Shown here: positions 54,540 to 64,000 of the stretch, one piece after another
Position numbering within the stretch: position 1 is the stretch's first letter
Layout: each line of letters opens with the position of its first letter
Source: Pegoplata infirma
Lineage: Eukaryota > Arthropoda > Insecta > Diptera > Anthomyiidae
Direction of reading: 5' to 3'
Assembly: GCA_963921195.1 (NCBI GenBank)
Contig: OY992537.1
Location: forward strand, 95,438,736-95,502,735
DNA length: 64,000 bases
Notes under the pieces: model-generated
Told to the model about the DNA's origin: nothing
Databases searched by the model: none
What the model saw: the letters and a program-made list of their open reading frames with translations, nothing else
Program-made: the position numbers and the translations under genes

Positions 54540-54770
54540 TAATGTTACTGCTGCCTAAAACTATTGCGTTTTAAATTAGTTTTGGATTTACCGCTAGCCT
54601 AAGAATTCTCAAAATTTCCATGTTGCACTTGTTTTTTTTAGATTTTTATTTATTAATAGGGTTTTTAATTTTTTTTTTTAATAAATGATTTAAATGTGGG
54701 ATAAAATTTGTCTTTTTTCAATTTAAACCATAAAAGAGAAATATGATCCTAAAAAGTTGTGACTCAGTTA

Positions 54771-55528
54771 TCGCAACTGCGGAAATTTCTATTAGTTGCG
54801 TTAAGCGATGTTGTACTATATATATATATAGTTGTTTTTTTTACCTCTACAATGAGCATAGGGCCGTAAAATGCAATACCAACTTCAAAATTATAAATAT
54901 ATATGACAAACCTCACGAGCATCCAAGCTGTCTTTCAATAGTTGGATTGTTTTCTACAGACTGACAGACGGACATTGCGAGATCGACTTGAAATCCATCG
55001 AGGATCATGAATATATATGGGGCATTCCATGTCAAATCGGACACTTTGAATAGTTTTTTTTAGATTTTCCAAGTTCTTGACAGTTTTTAGTACCCTTTAA
55101 AAACTCCATCGTGTAAATTTTCAGATTTTTTTTGATGACCGTTCAAAAGATATCGAATTTTTAAAAATTGTTTCTTTATTCAGACTTATTTTACTCATAA
55201 CTTCTATAATAATGGTCCAAATTGCAATTTGTTTTTTTAAAAATTTTTTGTTTTTTTACGTACTTTTTAAAAAAATGTCATTTTGTGTTTGAGCCCCCTT
55301 AGGAATTGGAGATAGGGCATTAGTTTGTTCCAAAGAAATGTTAAGTCATAAAAATTAATGGTAGTCGGTCTTGGAAATGACCCCTCTATGACGCACCATT
55401 GGATCAGTAGAAATGATTTTAAGATTGGAAAATTATAATAACATTTTTTCAAAAAATTTTTAAAAATAGTAATAATCGTTATCCCACGATTCAATTGGGC
55501 AAACAATTTGTAGAATCGATAGAAGTTT
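54771..55528. other. Spacer of the large inverted repeat
   Basis: 758 bp between the arms. It contains an ATATATATATATA run, DINE family B sequence (GACTGACAGACGGACATTGC, ATCGAGGATCATGAATATAT) and a truncated family C element. No gene. Confidence 0.7.
55019..55528. mobile_element. Family C element, truncated copy 3
   Basis: It starts GGGGCATTCCATGTCAAATC after the DINE ATATATAT run. It is like the other copies up to TAGAAGTTTTA, where it stops exactly at the inner end of the right inverted-repeat arm. It therefore lost its second half at the inversion junction. Confidence 0.75.
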
Positions 55529-57498
55529 TAACTGAGTCACAATTTTTTAGGGTCATATTTCTCTTTTATGGTTTAAATTGAAAAAAGACAAATTTTATCC
55601 CACATTTAAATCATTTATTAAAAAAAAAAATAAAAAACCCTATTAATAAATAAAAATCTAAAAAAAACAAGTGCAACATGGAAATTTTGAGAATTCTTAG
55701 GCTAGCGGTAAATCCAAAACTAATTTAAAACGCAATAGTTTTAGGCAGCAGTAACATTAAGCAGCAATTTCAGTTGTTCAAAAGTTGTGAACAAAACCGT
55801 GAATTTCTTATTGGTTTCACTTTGAATTTAATGGTAAAAACACGCTGAATAATCTTTGATAAACATTAGTATGTAACAAAAATATTTAACAAAGTTCGTT
55901 CCTCACTTTTACTTTTTATCAGACAAGGGAAAAATTCAAATTTTATTTAAAATTCATAAGGTATTTGAAATAAAATTTTTTTTTCAATAAATTTCTCAAA
56001 AACATTTGAATTTTATTATTTCCAAAAATAAAATTCTCAAAAAAATAGAATTTTATTTTTTCAAAAATAAATTTTAAAACATTTTAAAAATATTTACTTG
56101 TTTTTAGAATTTTATTTAAAATTCTTTCTTGAATTTTTTGAAAAATTCAAAATTGAATTTAATCAATAATGAATTTTAATTTTTATAGTTTTTCCTTGTT
56201 TGCTATTTATCAATTGATTTTAAATTTAATAATTTTATCAATTGATGATACTTTCTCTACCCGAGTAAAAATTTTCTGGTCTAATCATATATAATTTGAT
56301 ACAATCTTATATGAGTTAATATGCTTCCGTATAAATTTATATAAAATTTTATCTATCACTTTGATACGGTTGATCCACTTTATATGGTTAGATATTGCTC
56401 CATATATGACTAGATTCGTATTTTGGTTTTGCTCATCAAATTATATAAAAATAGATATTATAAGATCAATTTGATCTAATTAGATTTGACCAAATTCAGG
56501 ATCAAATTGTATCAATTTTTATATTTTTTTATCTAAAGTAATACAATTAGATATTATTTGATACAACCATTTTACGGATCAAATTAGATCTATTTAGTAA
56601 AATTAGCATAATATTTTTACTAGGGTAATGAAAAAAAAAAAAAATACCTTAGAATCTGAGACATTTTCTGTAGTTAAAGTGTCTAAGAATCTAGGGCATT
56701 TTTTTAATAGAAAAAATCTGAGATTCTTAGAAATTTTATCTATAGAAATTTGGTTATATAAAAAATTTTTGATAGCAAAAAGTTATAGATTCACTTTAAA
56801 ACACAATTATAGATTGATTTTATTTGTTTCGATTTTTCGTTAGCGCATAAAAAAATTAAATAAAAAAAACGTAAATACAATATTTGCACAACTTCAGTTT
56901 TACTTGAATGAACTACGGTGTTCTAATTAAAACAAAAGGCCGCATATTGAGGTTTTGGTGTACATCATAAATATATTTCAATGTTAACTGTTAATTTTCT
57001 TTCTCAACAACAGTTATGTTTAAAGTATTTAACGAAATATTATACAGTTTAGTAAAACCACCCCCTACCACCAAAAAAAAATGTACATACTTAAATTTAC
57101 AAAATCAATTGTCTTATTTTAATTAACTTTAATTTTGTATTAAATTAAATACAAACAAATCGTAACTTCTAATAATATTTACAAATTTCATTACATTTGT
57201 ATTAACAAACTCATTTACACTTAAAAATACACAAATCATTAAAAAAGATTTTCAATGCTGAGTTATTTATTCTTCATTCCATTTTATATAAAATAATCTA
57301 AATATTTGTCTAACAGCAGCATCCAAAAATATCGTCCAAAAGCAGAATCCAAAAATAGCGTCCAAAAGCAGAATCCTAAAGCAGCGTCCAAAGCAGAATA
57401 AACACACAAGCTAAATATATTTAGACATAAAAAAAATAGATTTTGTTTTGCTTTTTTTGGATATACATAAAATAAAAAAAGCCTTTCGTTGTCCAAAC
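55529..57498. repeat. Large inverted repeat, right arm
   Basis: Begins TAACTGAGTCACAATTTTTT and ends GTTGTCCAAAC, the complement of the left arm. It has 1970 bp, including a private 366 bp MITE at 56260-56625. Only scattered differences from the left arm are visible. Outside both arms similarity largely stops; a phrase near AGGGTTTAAAA (52875 and 57655) may extend it weakly. Confidence 0.9.
56260..56625. mobile_element. CCCGAGTAAAAA-ended MITE, copy 2, TA duplication
   Basis: 366 bp, flanked by TA at 56258-56259 and 56626-56627. The left arm of the inverted repeat preserves the empty site with a single TA (CTCTAATGAAA in complement). It is the reverse complement of 40871-41227. Tc1/mariner-type by its duplication. 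Confidence 0.85.
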
Positions 57499-59362
57499 AT
57501 TCATCAGAGCTACTATCGGACAAGATAATGTGTACAGCCGGCTGCTGTTAGAAAGCTTGTTGTTGAATATTAAAGTGTGATGACTATTTTTAGATATCAT
57601 TAATGAAAATTATGAAATATTTGTCTGTTTTTGGATACTATTAGCAGCTTTTTTAAACCCTGGTTAAAATAGTTTTTTTTTACCTCACTTTTATTTCTAC
57701 GTAAAAACCTAATTATAAACTGAAATTTTAATTTATTTAAAAACTTTTTAAACAACTAAAAATGAGAAAGTTAATTATTTTTTTTAACTTATTCTGTCCT
57801 AATGGCTAAATGACATGTTTAATTTAAAAATCTTTGTAATTATAAGTAAACATATATTCATCTCACATTAAACAACTACTGATATTAGATAATTTAAAAG
57901 TTTATAGTCGTAATTACAAATGATTAAAATGACAAAACTTTTGAGGTTTTTTTTTATTTTTAAGTTATTTTCATTTGTAAATTATTTGTGAAAATATTTA
58001 AAAAAAAAGTAATTGTTTAAAAAACAAACATCGTCAAGACAAGGCAAAAAAAACGTTTAATGTTTTTGTTATTACTTATATGGTGTTAAATAATTACAAA
58101 ATAATTAAAGTATTTTCACTCACGTTTAAAACAGTGAGTATGAGTATACGGACGGACGAGTATGTAGAAGATAAAAGTCATTATAACATGTTTGTTACTT
58201 TGTTTCAAAAAAAAAACTATTATGGATTTATTTTGTTCAACACTGTTTTACAATTACATTTACTTATGGGTTATTAGGTAATTTACTTTTTACTTTGCTT
58301 TAAGCAAAGAAATTCAAAAAAAAAATAATGTTAAATGGAAATAATTGAAAGATGAAGCAATAAACCTGGTTGTTTATATAATAATTGAAATAATTATTTG
58401 AGTTAAGCGCAGTTACAAATTTTGCTAAAAAAACATTTTTTAATTAATCTTAAAATTCAATGTTGCCAAGTTCAAAAGAATGTCGCTTGCATCGTTTTTT
58501 AATAAAGGTAAGTAAGTTGCTCGGTTTTCACGTGAAAATCTGTCAAACTCCATATAAAAAAATACGAATTTCACACTGGCTTTACAAAAGCGTAAAAATT
58601 TCTCTGAAAGGGTATTCTGCTCGCTGGTGAAAAACCGGCAAAATAACCTGGTATATGTTGCAGCAATACACACTTGTACATTTAAAAAGCGGTGAAATTT
58701 GATATTTAGAAATAAAATTAAGCATTTGAAAGGTGTTGGCACTGTAAAAATTAATTAATTTAGATACATAGGCAAAAATTACAAAAAAATTTAAAATTAA
58801 AGGAATTTTGTGTATGTTGATGCGCAAAACATAATTGTGTATGTTGATGCGCAAAACATATGACTGTAAAATTTTCGCTACAAATTAATGGATGTTTCGA
58901 AACATTTTTTTTTCACCGGTGAATAACTTACGGGCCTTAAGTCTTTATTCACATGTTTCAACATTCCTTGAACTTGGCAACATGCACTAAAAATATTAAT
59001 ATCAAAACAAGTACTATTTTTTTGGAGCAACGTATTAGTTGATATCAGAATTGTGGTAAAATTGTTGGCTAACGTCATTAACAAAAGTATTTATCGAAGA
59101 AGGTACATTCTTCAACGAGTTATTGAAAAATTTAAGTATGGATGCAATGAGTGTTCTCATTTTTACAGATTTTTTTTTTAGAAGTTTTTAGATTCCGATG
59201 ATTTTTTAAAAGAAAAATTGGATGTAATTCGAGTTTCATTCGATACATATCTCTTGATAAACATTTTTTTTTTAATTTTTAAATCAAAATTATTCTTTTA
59301 CGAAAAATTTTGAAATTTTTTAAAATCCAAAGATTAAAGATCTAAAAACATTTTTTTAAATA
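57499..59362. other. AT-rich DNA with no recognised gene
   Basis: No gene recognised. A 26-28 bp direct repeat, GTGTATGTTGATGCGCAAAA, occurs twice in tandem at about 58808-58861. The open frames at 58440-58854 have no recognisable domain. Confidence 0.55.
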
Positions 59363-59851
59363 TCCCAGCAAAAATTGGCATTACTAGTAATGGGTTTTGT
59401 AATCCGAAACAGATCTTAATCAGTAGTTACTTATTGAATGAAACACTAATTATTTTAACAAGGGCGTGAGACAAAAATAACTAGTGAAGAGTATGGAAAT
59501 AAATAAGTAGTTACTGCCTCGGATTACAAATAAGGAGTAAAAACCCATTACCAATAAGAAGTAAAATAATTAGTTAATTAAAACTTTTAAAATTTAACTT
59601 GTTTTTACTAAAACTTAAAAATTGAGTAATTTTTATTAAGATTTTAAGTACTTTTTAAGTTAATTGAATTGTAAAGGTTAAAAACTGCAGCTGCAAGAAG
59701 ATATTATTACTTAGAGGTGCTTTTATAACATATTACTGAGAAGTAGTTACTTTTGGGCTTAAAATAATGTTAATGGTAATGGGTACTCATTATAAATAAT
59801 GTACTTAGTAATGATTACTTTTCACAACTCATTACCATGTTTTTGCTGGGA
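59363..59851. mobile_element. CCCAGCAAAAA-ended element, relative of 28601-29382
   Basis: The ends TCCCAGCAAAAATTGG and the complement of ATGTTTTTGCTGGGA are inverted. TAATGGGT/AGTAATG words repeat inside. The flanks read TA on the left and TG on the right, compatible with a changed 2 bp duplication. No ORF. Confidence 0.65.
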
Positions 59852-60402
59852 TGCTTAAATTTAAAAAAAAAATAAAAAATTGGAAAAAACTTTCAGATTC
59901 TGTTATTACAAACATATTATTTTTTTTTTACACAGGGTCATTCTTAGTGAAATCAATCAAAATGGCTCAAAATTTTCTTGAATCCCCCCCCCGATTTTGA
60001 TGAAATTTTGTTTAGTTGTAACACTAAGTGATAAACTGACGCACACTTATTTTCAGCCATCTAAGTAAACAGTGGCCGAAAATACAGGGGGTCAAAATTT
60101 CCCCCAAAATCTCCCAGTCGCGACACCTTGCACCTTAAAAACTTAATATCGTTGGTTCTATTATAACTAGAAAGTCCATTTTTTATTTGTTTTAAAGCTC
60201 ATAATCAGCGTTTAAATTACTACGAAGAAAGTAGCTTAAACAACCAAAATTGACGATATGTGTAGTCTTAAAAACAAACAATATGTAAATCATTCAATTG
60301 CTATAACTACTAATACTTGCACATTTCTGTTTTTGTAGCGAGAGCTTACGATTGTTTTTAAATATGAATAAGTAGCAAATAAAACAAAAACATTAGAATT
60401 GT

Positions 60403-60529
60403 GTAGCCTACAAGTAGCCTACAAATTATTTTTGGTAGCCTACCTGTAGCCTACAAATTATTTTTGGTAGCCTACCTGTAGCCTACAATTATTTTTGGTA
60501 GCCTACAAATATTGTTTTTGTAGCCTACA
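60403..60529. repeat. GTAGCCTAC tandem repeat, 32 bp period
   Basis: About three and a half units of ATTTTTGGTAGCCTACCTGT plus AGCCTACAAATT. The same GTAGCCTAC word forms the arms of the palindrome at 61850-61890. Confidence 0.75.
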
Positions 60530-60699
60530 AAGAGAAAATTTAATAAAACTATAACACACACTTATCTTGTTTAACATAACTGTTTTATTTTAATGTGTAT
60601 AAAGAATAGGGTTGGATTGTTTTAATGTAAAATTATAATTCAACTTCCCAAAAAAAAAACTTTGGCAAACATTGTTGTGTGTACCCTTGTCATTAAAAG

Positions 60700-61131
60700 C
60701 AGAGATGGGCACATGAGCAGATTTGAACGTGATTCACGCGTGACCACGCTTGAGTGTGACTAAATTCAATTTTACTCTCGTGAGTGTGAGTGGAGAAAAA
60801 AATTGCGTGAGTGAGTGTGCGTGAGTAAGATTTTTGCGTGAGTCGATTTTTTAAGTTACGCTGAACTTTAAATTTTGTTGAAAATTTTAAAAGATTTTTC
60901 AAATTTTAGTTTTTAAATTTTTTTTTTGTATGAATAAGAGTTTCGCGAGTGTGAGTCAACGTGAGTGTGAGTGAAGCTTGAGTGAGTGCACGTGAGTGTG
61001 AGTTGTATTAAATTTACTCACGTGATTGTGAGTAGAAAAAATTTGCTCGTGAGTGAGTGTGCGTGATTCAAAAATTCCTGTCGTGAACGTGAGTGAGTGT
61101 GAGTCAAAAATCACTCACGCGCCCATCTCTA
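60700..61131. mobile_element. hAT-type MITE with GTGAGTGTGAG repeats, copy 1
   Basis: 432 bp with ends CAGAGATGGGCAC and GCGCCCATCTCTA. Flanked by ATTAAAAG (60692-60699) and ATTAAAAC (61132-61139), an 8 bp duplication with one change. Much of the element consists of GTGAGTGTGAG and CGTGAGTGAG words. No coding capacity. Confidence 0.82.
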
Positions 61132-61186
61132 ATTAAAACCATGTTTTGTGTATTTTTCAACACGTGAATTTTCGAAAAACCCAATG

Positions 61187-61501
61187 TATAGATGGGTGCG
61201 TGAGTGGATTTTGACTCACACTCACTCACGCTCACGCAAAAATAACCGAATCACTCACGCAATTTTTTTTTTATTCACACTCACTCACTATTCACGTGAG
61301 TAATAAAATCTTACTCACGCCAGATTTAATCACGCTCACGCGTGAGTCACGCAAAATCAACTCACGCAATAAAATTTTCTTACCAAAAAAAAAACTCCAA
61401 AAAATTTTTTTTTACAAAAAATAAAAAAATTGGGCTAATCTAAAAATCTAATCACGCAAACACGTGAATCACGCATATCTCGTGACCAGCGCCCATCTCT
61501 A
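61187..61501. mobile_element. hAT-type MITE with GTGAG repeats, copy 2, perfect TSD
   Basis: 315 bp with ends TATAGATGGGTGCG and CGCCCATCTCTA. Flanked by perfect ACCCAATG duplications at 61179-61186 and 61502-61509. Same family as 60700-61131 and 29001-29110, with CTCACACTCACTCACG words. Confidence 0.88.
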
Positions 61502-61770
61502 ACCCAATGTTAATGTCACGGTTTTGCTCATAACTTCTGAGCGTCTAGACCGATGATGTTAAAATCGCGTACATATTCGAAAATATCGAAAATATCGAAA
61601 AATTCGACAAAATTCCAAATTTTTCTATATTTTTTTGACCAAAATTAAAAGAATTTTATTAAAAATTATTATAATACTTTTTTTCGATGTTGTATTCATT
61701 TTACACCATCTTAACGAAATTTTTAATATGATCACGTTTTTATATTGCTATATTTGTTTACAATGTGAAG

Positions 61771-61890
61771 GTAGTAATACTGTAGTAATACTACTGTAGT
61801 AATACTACTGTAGTAATACTACCTACAAATATACTACTGTAGTTTATTTGTAGCCTACAAATATACTACTGTAGTATATTTGTAGGCTAC
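61771..61890. repeat. TACTACTGTAGTA repeats and a 41 bp palindrome
   Basis: ACTGTAGTAATACT words repeat three to four times. They are followed at 61850-61890 by two exact 20 bp inverted arms (left arm GTAGCCTACAAATATACTAC) separated by a single base. Confidence 0.85.
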
Positions 61891-63545
61891 AACAATAAAA
61901 TTTGTTTTCCGCTACTGCTCTGTTTGGAGTTTTTGTTTTTTTCATGTTGTTGTAGTTTAAGCAAACACAAAAAAGAAAAGAAAACAAAAGCTATAACTTA
62001 TAATATTGAAATTGTTTGAAGTGATATGAAAAGCAAAAGCAAAAAAACGGGTAGCTAACGTAGCCTTTGAAACGCTGCTCATAATATGCTCTACAACCCA
62101 TACATAACAAAAAAATTTTGTTATGTATGGGTTGTACCTCCCTTATTTTAAGTTCGTGATACAGGGAGGAGAAAATAGGGAGGATGGGGAGGATGGTATT
62201 CCCCGATTTTTTTTTTTACTTGATAATCTTATAGAGAAAGTCCTAAAGAATTTATTCTAAAACTTTTATGTTGGGACAACATTGGGATCGCTCAAAATCA
62301 AAATTTTTCACAATTTCCTTCAAAATCTCCAAATCGCAACACTCTTGAACCTTAAAAATTTAATATCATAAGTGCTTTTGTAGCTACAGAGCCCATTTTT
62401 TTGTTTAAAGCTTATAATATGCTCTACAAGACCTACCATAACCCAAAAAATTTTCCAAAAAAGGAAGGGGTGCCCACCTTATTTAAAAGTCGTGGCAAAG
62501 AGTGGAGGAAATGGGGGAAAGAATCCCCCGATTTTTTTTACTTGGTATTCTTAAAGTGCAAGTCCTAAGGAACATATCCAAGAACTTTTATGTTGGGACA
62601 ACAATGGGATCAACCAAAATCAAAATTTCCCCGAAAATCAACAAATCGCGACTTTCTTGCGCCTCCCATTGTTGTCCCAAGATAAAAAATTAAGGATATG
62701 CTCTCTAGAACTAATTCTTTAAAAAAACCAAGTTAAAAAAAATTGGGGGATACTATCCCCCCGATTTCCCCCACCGCTTTGCCCCGATCTTTTAATACAA
62801 AAGGCATCCCTCATTTTTTTATATTTTTTTGTAATAGTAATATTGTAGGGCATATTAAAAGCTTTAAAACAAGCCAAAAACGGACTCAGTAGCTCCAATA
62901 CAGTCCACGATAACAAATTTGTAATGCGCAAGAGTGTCGCGATTTGGAGATTTTGGGGGAAATTGTGAAAAAATTTTATTTTGGTCGATCCCATTGTTGT
63001 CCCAACATAAAAATTTTAGATCATATTCTTCAGGACTTTCTCTATAAGATTATTAATTAAAAAAAAATCGGGGATATTTTCTCCCCTCTTTTTCAGGACC
63101 TTAAAATAAGGGAGGTTACCCTTATTTTTTTCGAAAATTTTTTGGTTATGGTAGGTCTTTTAGAGCATATTATGAGCTTCAAAACAAACCAAAAATAGCT
63201 ATAAAAGAACCAATGGTATTAAGTTTTTACGGTGTAAATCGTCGCGACTGTTAGATTTTGGGGGAAATTTTGACCCTCCGTATTTTCGGCCCCTATTGAC
63301 TTAGAGGGCTGAAAAAAAGTGTGCGTCTGTTTATCACTAACAATCAGTGTTACAACTAATTGTAAACCAAATTTCATCAAAATCGGATGGGGGCAAGAAA
63401 ATTTTTAGCTATTTTTGATTAAACTTAACTTGAACTTTGAAAAAATTTTCTTCAAAATAGTTTATAAATTTTCCCACAATTTAGTTAAATTTAACTAAAA
63501 TTTAGAAAATTTTCCTACCTTGTCATGATTTCACTAAGAATTTGT

Positions 63546-64000
63546 CAAAAAAAATTTTCAAAAGCATTTTTTATTTTTTTTTACACCAAAACGCAAAAAA
63601 AAAACAAACAAATGTTTGTGTCCGGGACTTATAGTTAGAATTGAACTATTTCGAATAACAATTGATCTTTTTCAAATTACAAATGGAATTTTTGAATTAC
63701 TAATGGAATTTTCAAATTACAAGTAGAATCTTCGAATTACAATTGCTTAGAATTTTACCAAACCGCGTCTGCAACACCCAAAAAAAAGACTTCAAATTTT
63801 AACACAATTTAGTTAAATTTTACTAAATGTGGGAAATTTTCTTAACTGTTGGGAAAAAAATGTAGTTCATGTACCTACACACAAAAAAAACCTTGTCAAA
63901 TTACTAAAAAAAAAATTTCGTAATACCATTGTTTGACAGTTTTCCTCGTTTTTAAAAAAAAAAAATTTCGATCAAACTTTTTTTTTTAATTTTACAATTT
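63546..64000. mobile_element. Start of a CACACAAAAAAAA-ended repeat, running off the window
   Basis: From 63881, CACACAAAAAAAACCTTGTC, AAATTACT, GACAGTTTTCCTCG and TTTCGATCAAAC match 41515-41614 in reverse. 63546-63880 is AT-rich, with TTTTACTAAAT/TTTAGTTAAATT words and no gene. Confidence 0.5.

Larger units (their letters stand above)
53009..54770. repeat. Large inverted repeat, left arm
   Basis: 1762 bp, starting GTTTGGACAACAAAAGGC and ending TGTGACTCAGTTA. It is the near-identical reverse complement of 55529-57498 once private insertions are removed (about 1.6 kb of shared arm). It holds GGATTCTGCTTTTGGACGCT short tandem repeats, diverged satellite units and DINE family B interior (ATAAGAAATTCACGGTTTTG). 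This arm alone carries the 141 bp MITE at 54399-54539. There is no gene. Confidence 0.9.
59935..63545. mobile_element. Large palindromic composite, family F
   Basis: It starts GGTCATTCTTAGTGAAATCA and ends with the complement TGATTTCACTAAGAATT. Both halves carry the GTTGTAACACTAAGTGATAA, CAGTGGCCGAAAATAC and TTGGGACAACAATGGGAT blocks in opposite orientation, meeting near 62640-62670. Several degenerate units of about 330 bp (ATAGAGAAAGTCCT, AAATCGCGACAC, GACCTACCATAACC) occur in forward order at 62120-62660 and reversed at 62660-63430. Two hAT MITEs and short tandem repeats lie in the left half. No transposase. Confidence 0.6.

Overview
This 64 kb window looks like AT-rich non-coding DNA from a dipteran genome. 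A calyptrate, blowfly-like fly is my inference. It rests on many DINE-1/INE-1-like elements (TATACCCTC hairpin ends, GTCCGTC runs, the CATAAAGTATATATA block), Jockey/LOA-like LINE remnants and a tRNA-Lys-derived SINE. I find no intact host protein gene, rRNA, functional tRNA or CRISPR array. The window is probably intergenic or the inside of a very large intron. The only protein relics are two decayed LINE ORF2 copies, at 2738-4018 and 16395-18953, plus a 60 bp LINE tail on the minus strand at 28811-28870.

Layout. 1-9.0 kb is AT-rich and carries dozens of copies of the palindromes AGCAACATGTTGCT and GTTGCTAGCAAC. It also holds a TA-flanked MITE, DINE fragments, a LINE with an 11 bp target duplication and a CACTA-ended element. 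9-16.3 kb holds a foldback element and DINE copies; one DINE is split by a 1.45 kb hAT-like element, and all of this sits inside a GC-richer element. 16.3-19.0 kb is a SINE fragment abutting a long dead LINE. 19-26 kb holds several MITEs, a 658 bp element with a 9 bp target duplication, and DINE copies. 26.4-30.9 kb is a deeply nested stack: DINE, then a long-TIR element, then a third element carrying a LINE tail and a hAT MITE fragment. 32.4-36.7 kb is a 35 bp satellite array inside what may be a transposon. 37-45.6 kb is a run of MITEs ending in an apparently exact 861 bp tandem duplication. 47.3-52.3 kb is one DINE-like element split by three transposons, two of them with perfect 8 bp target duplications. 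53.0-57.5 kb is a large inverted repeat with arms of about 1.6 kb, each arm holding a private MITE. 59.4-64 kb holds further TIR elements, two hAT MITEs rich in GTGAGTGTGAG motifs, and a large palindromic composite.

There is no pathway or operon here. The biology is transposon stratigraphy: who inserted into whom, read from target duplications and from empty sites preserved in paralogous copies. Coordinates of repeat boundaries were set by eye and may be off by a few bases where no target duplication is stated. Element classes were assigned from terminal motifs and target-duplication length alone, because no transposase survives.
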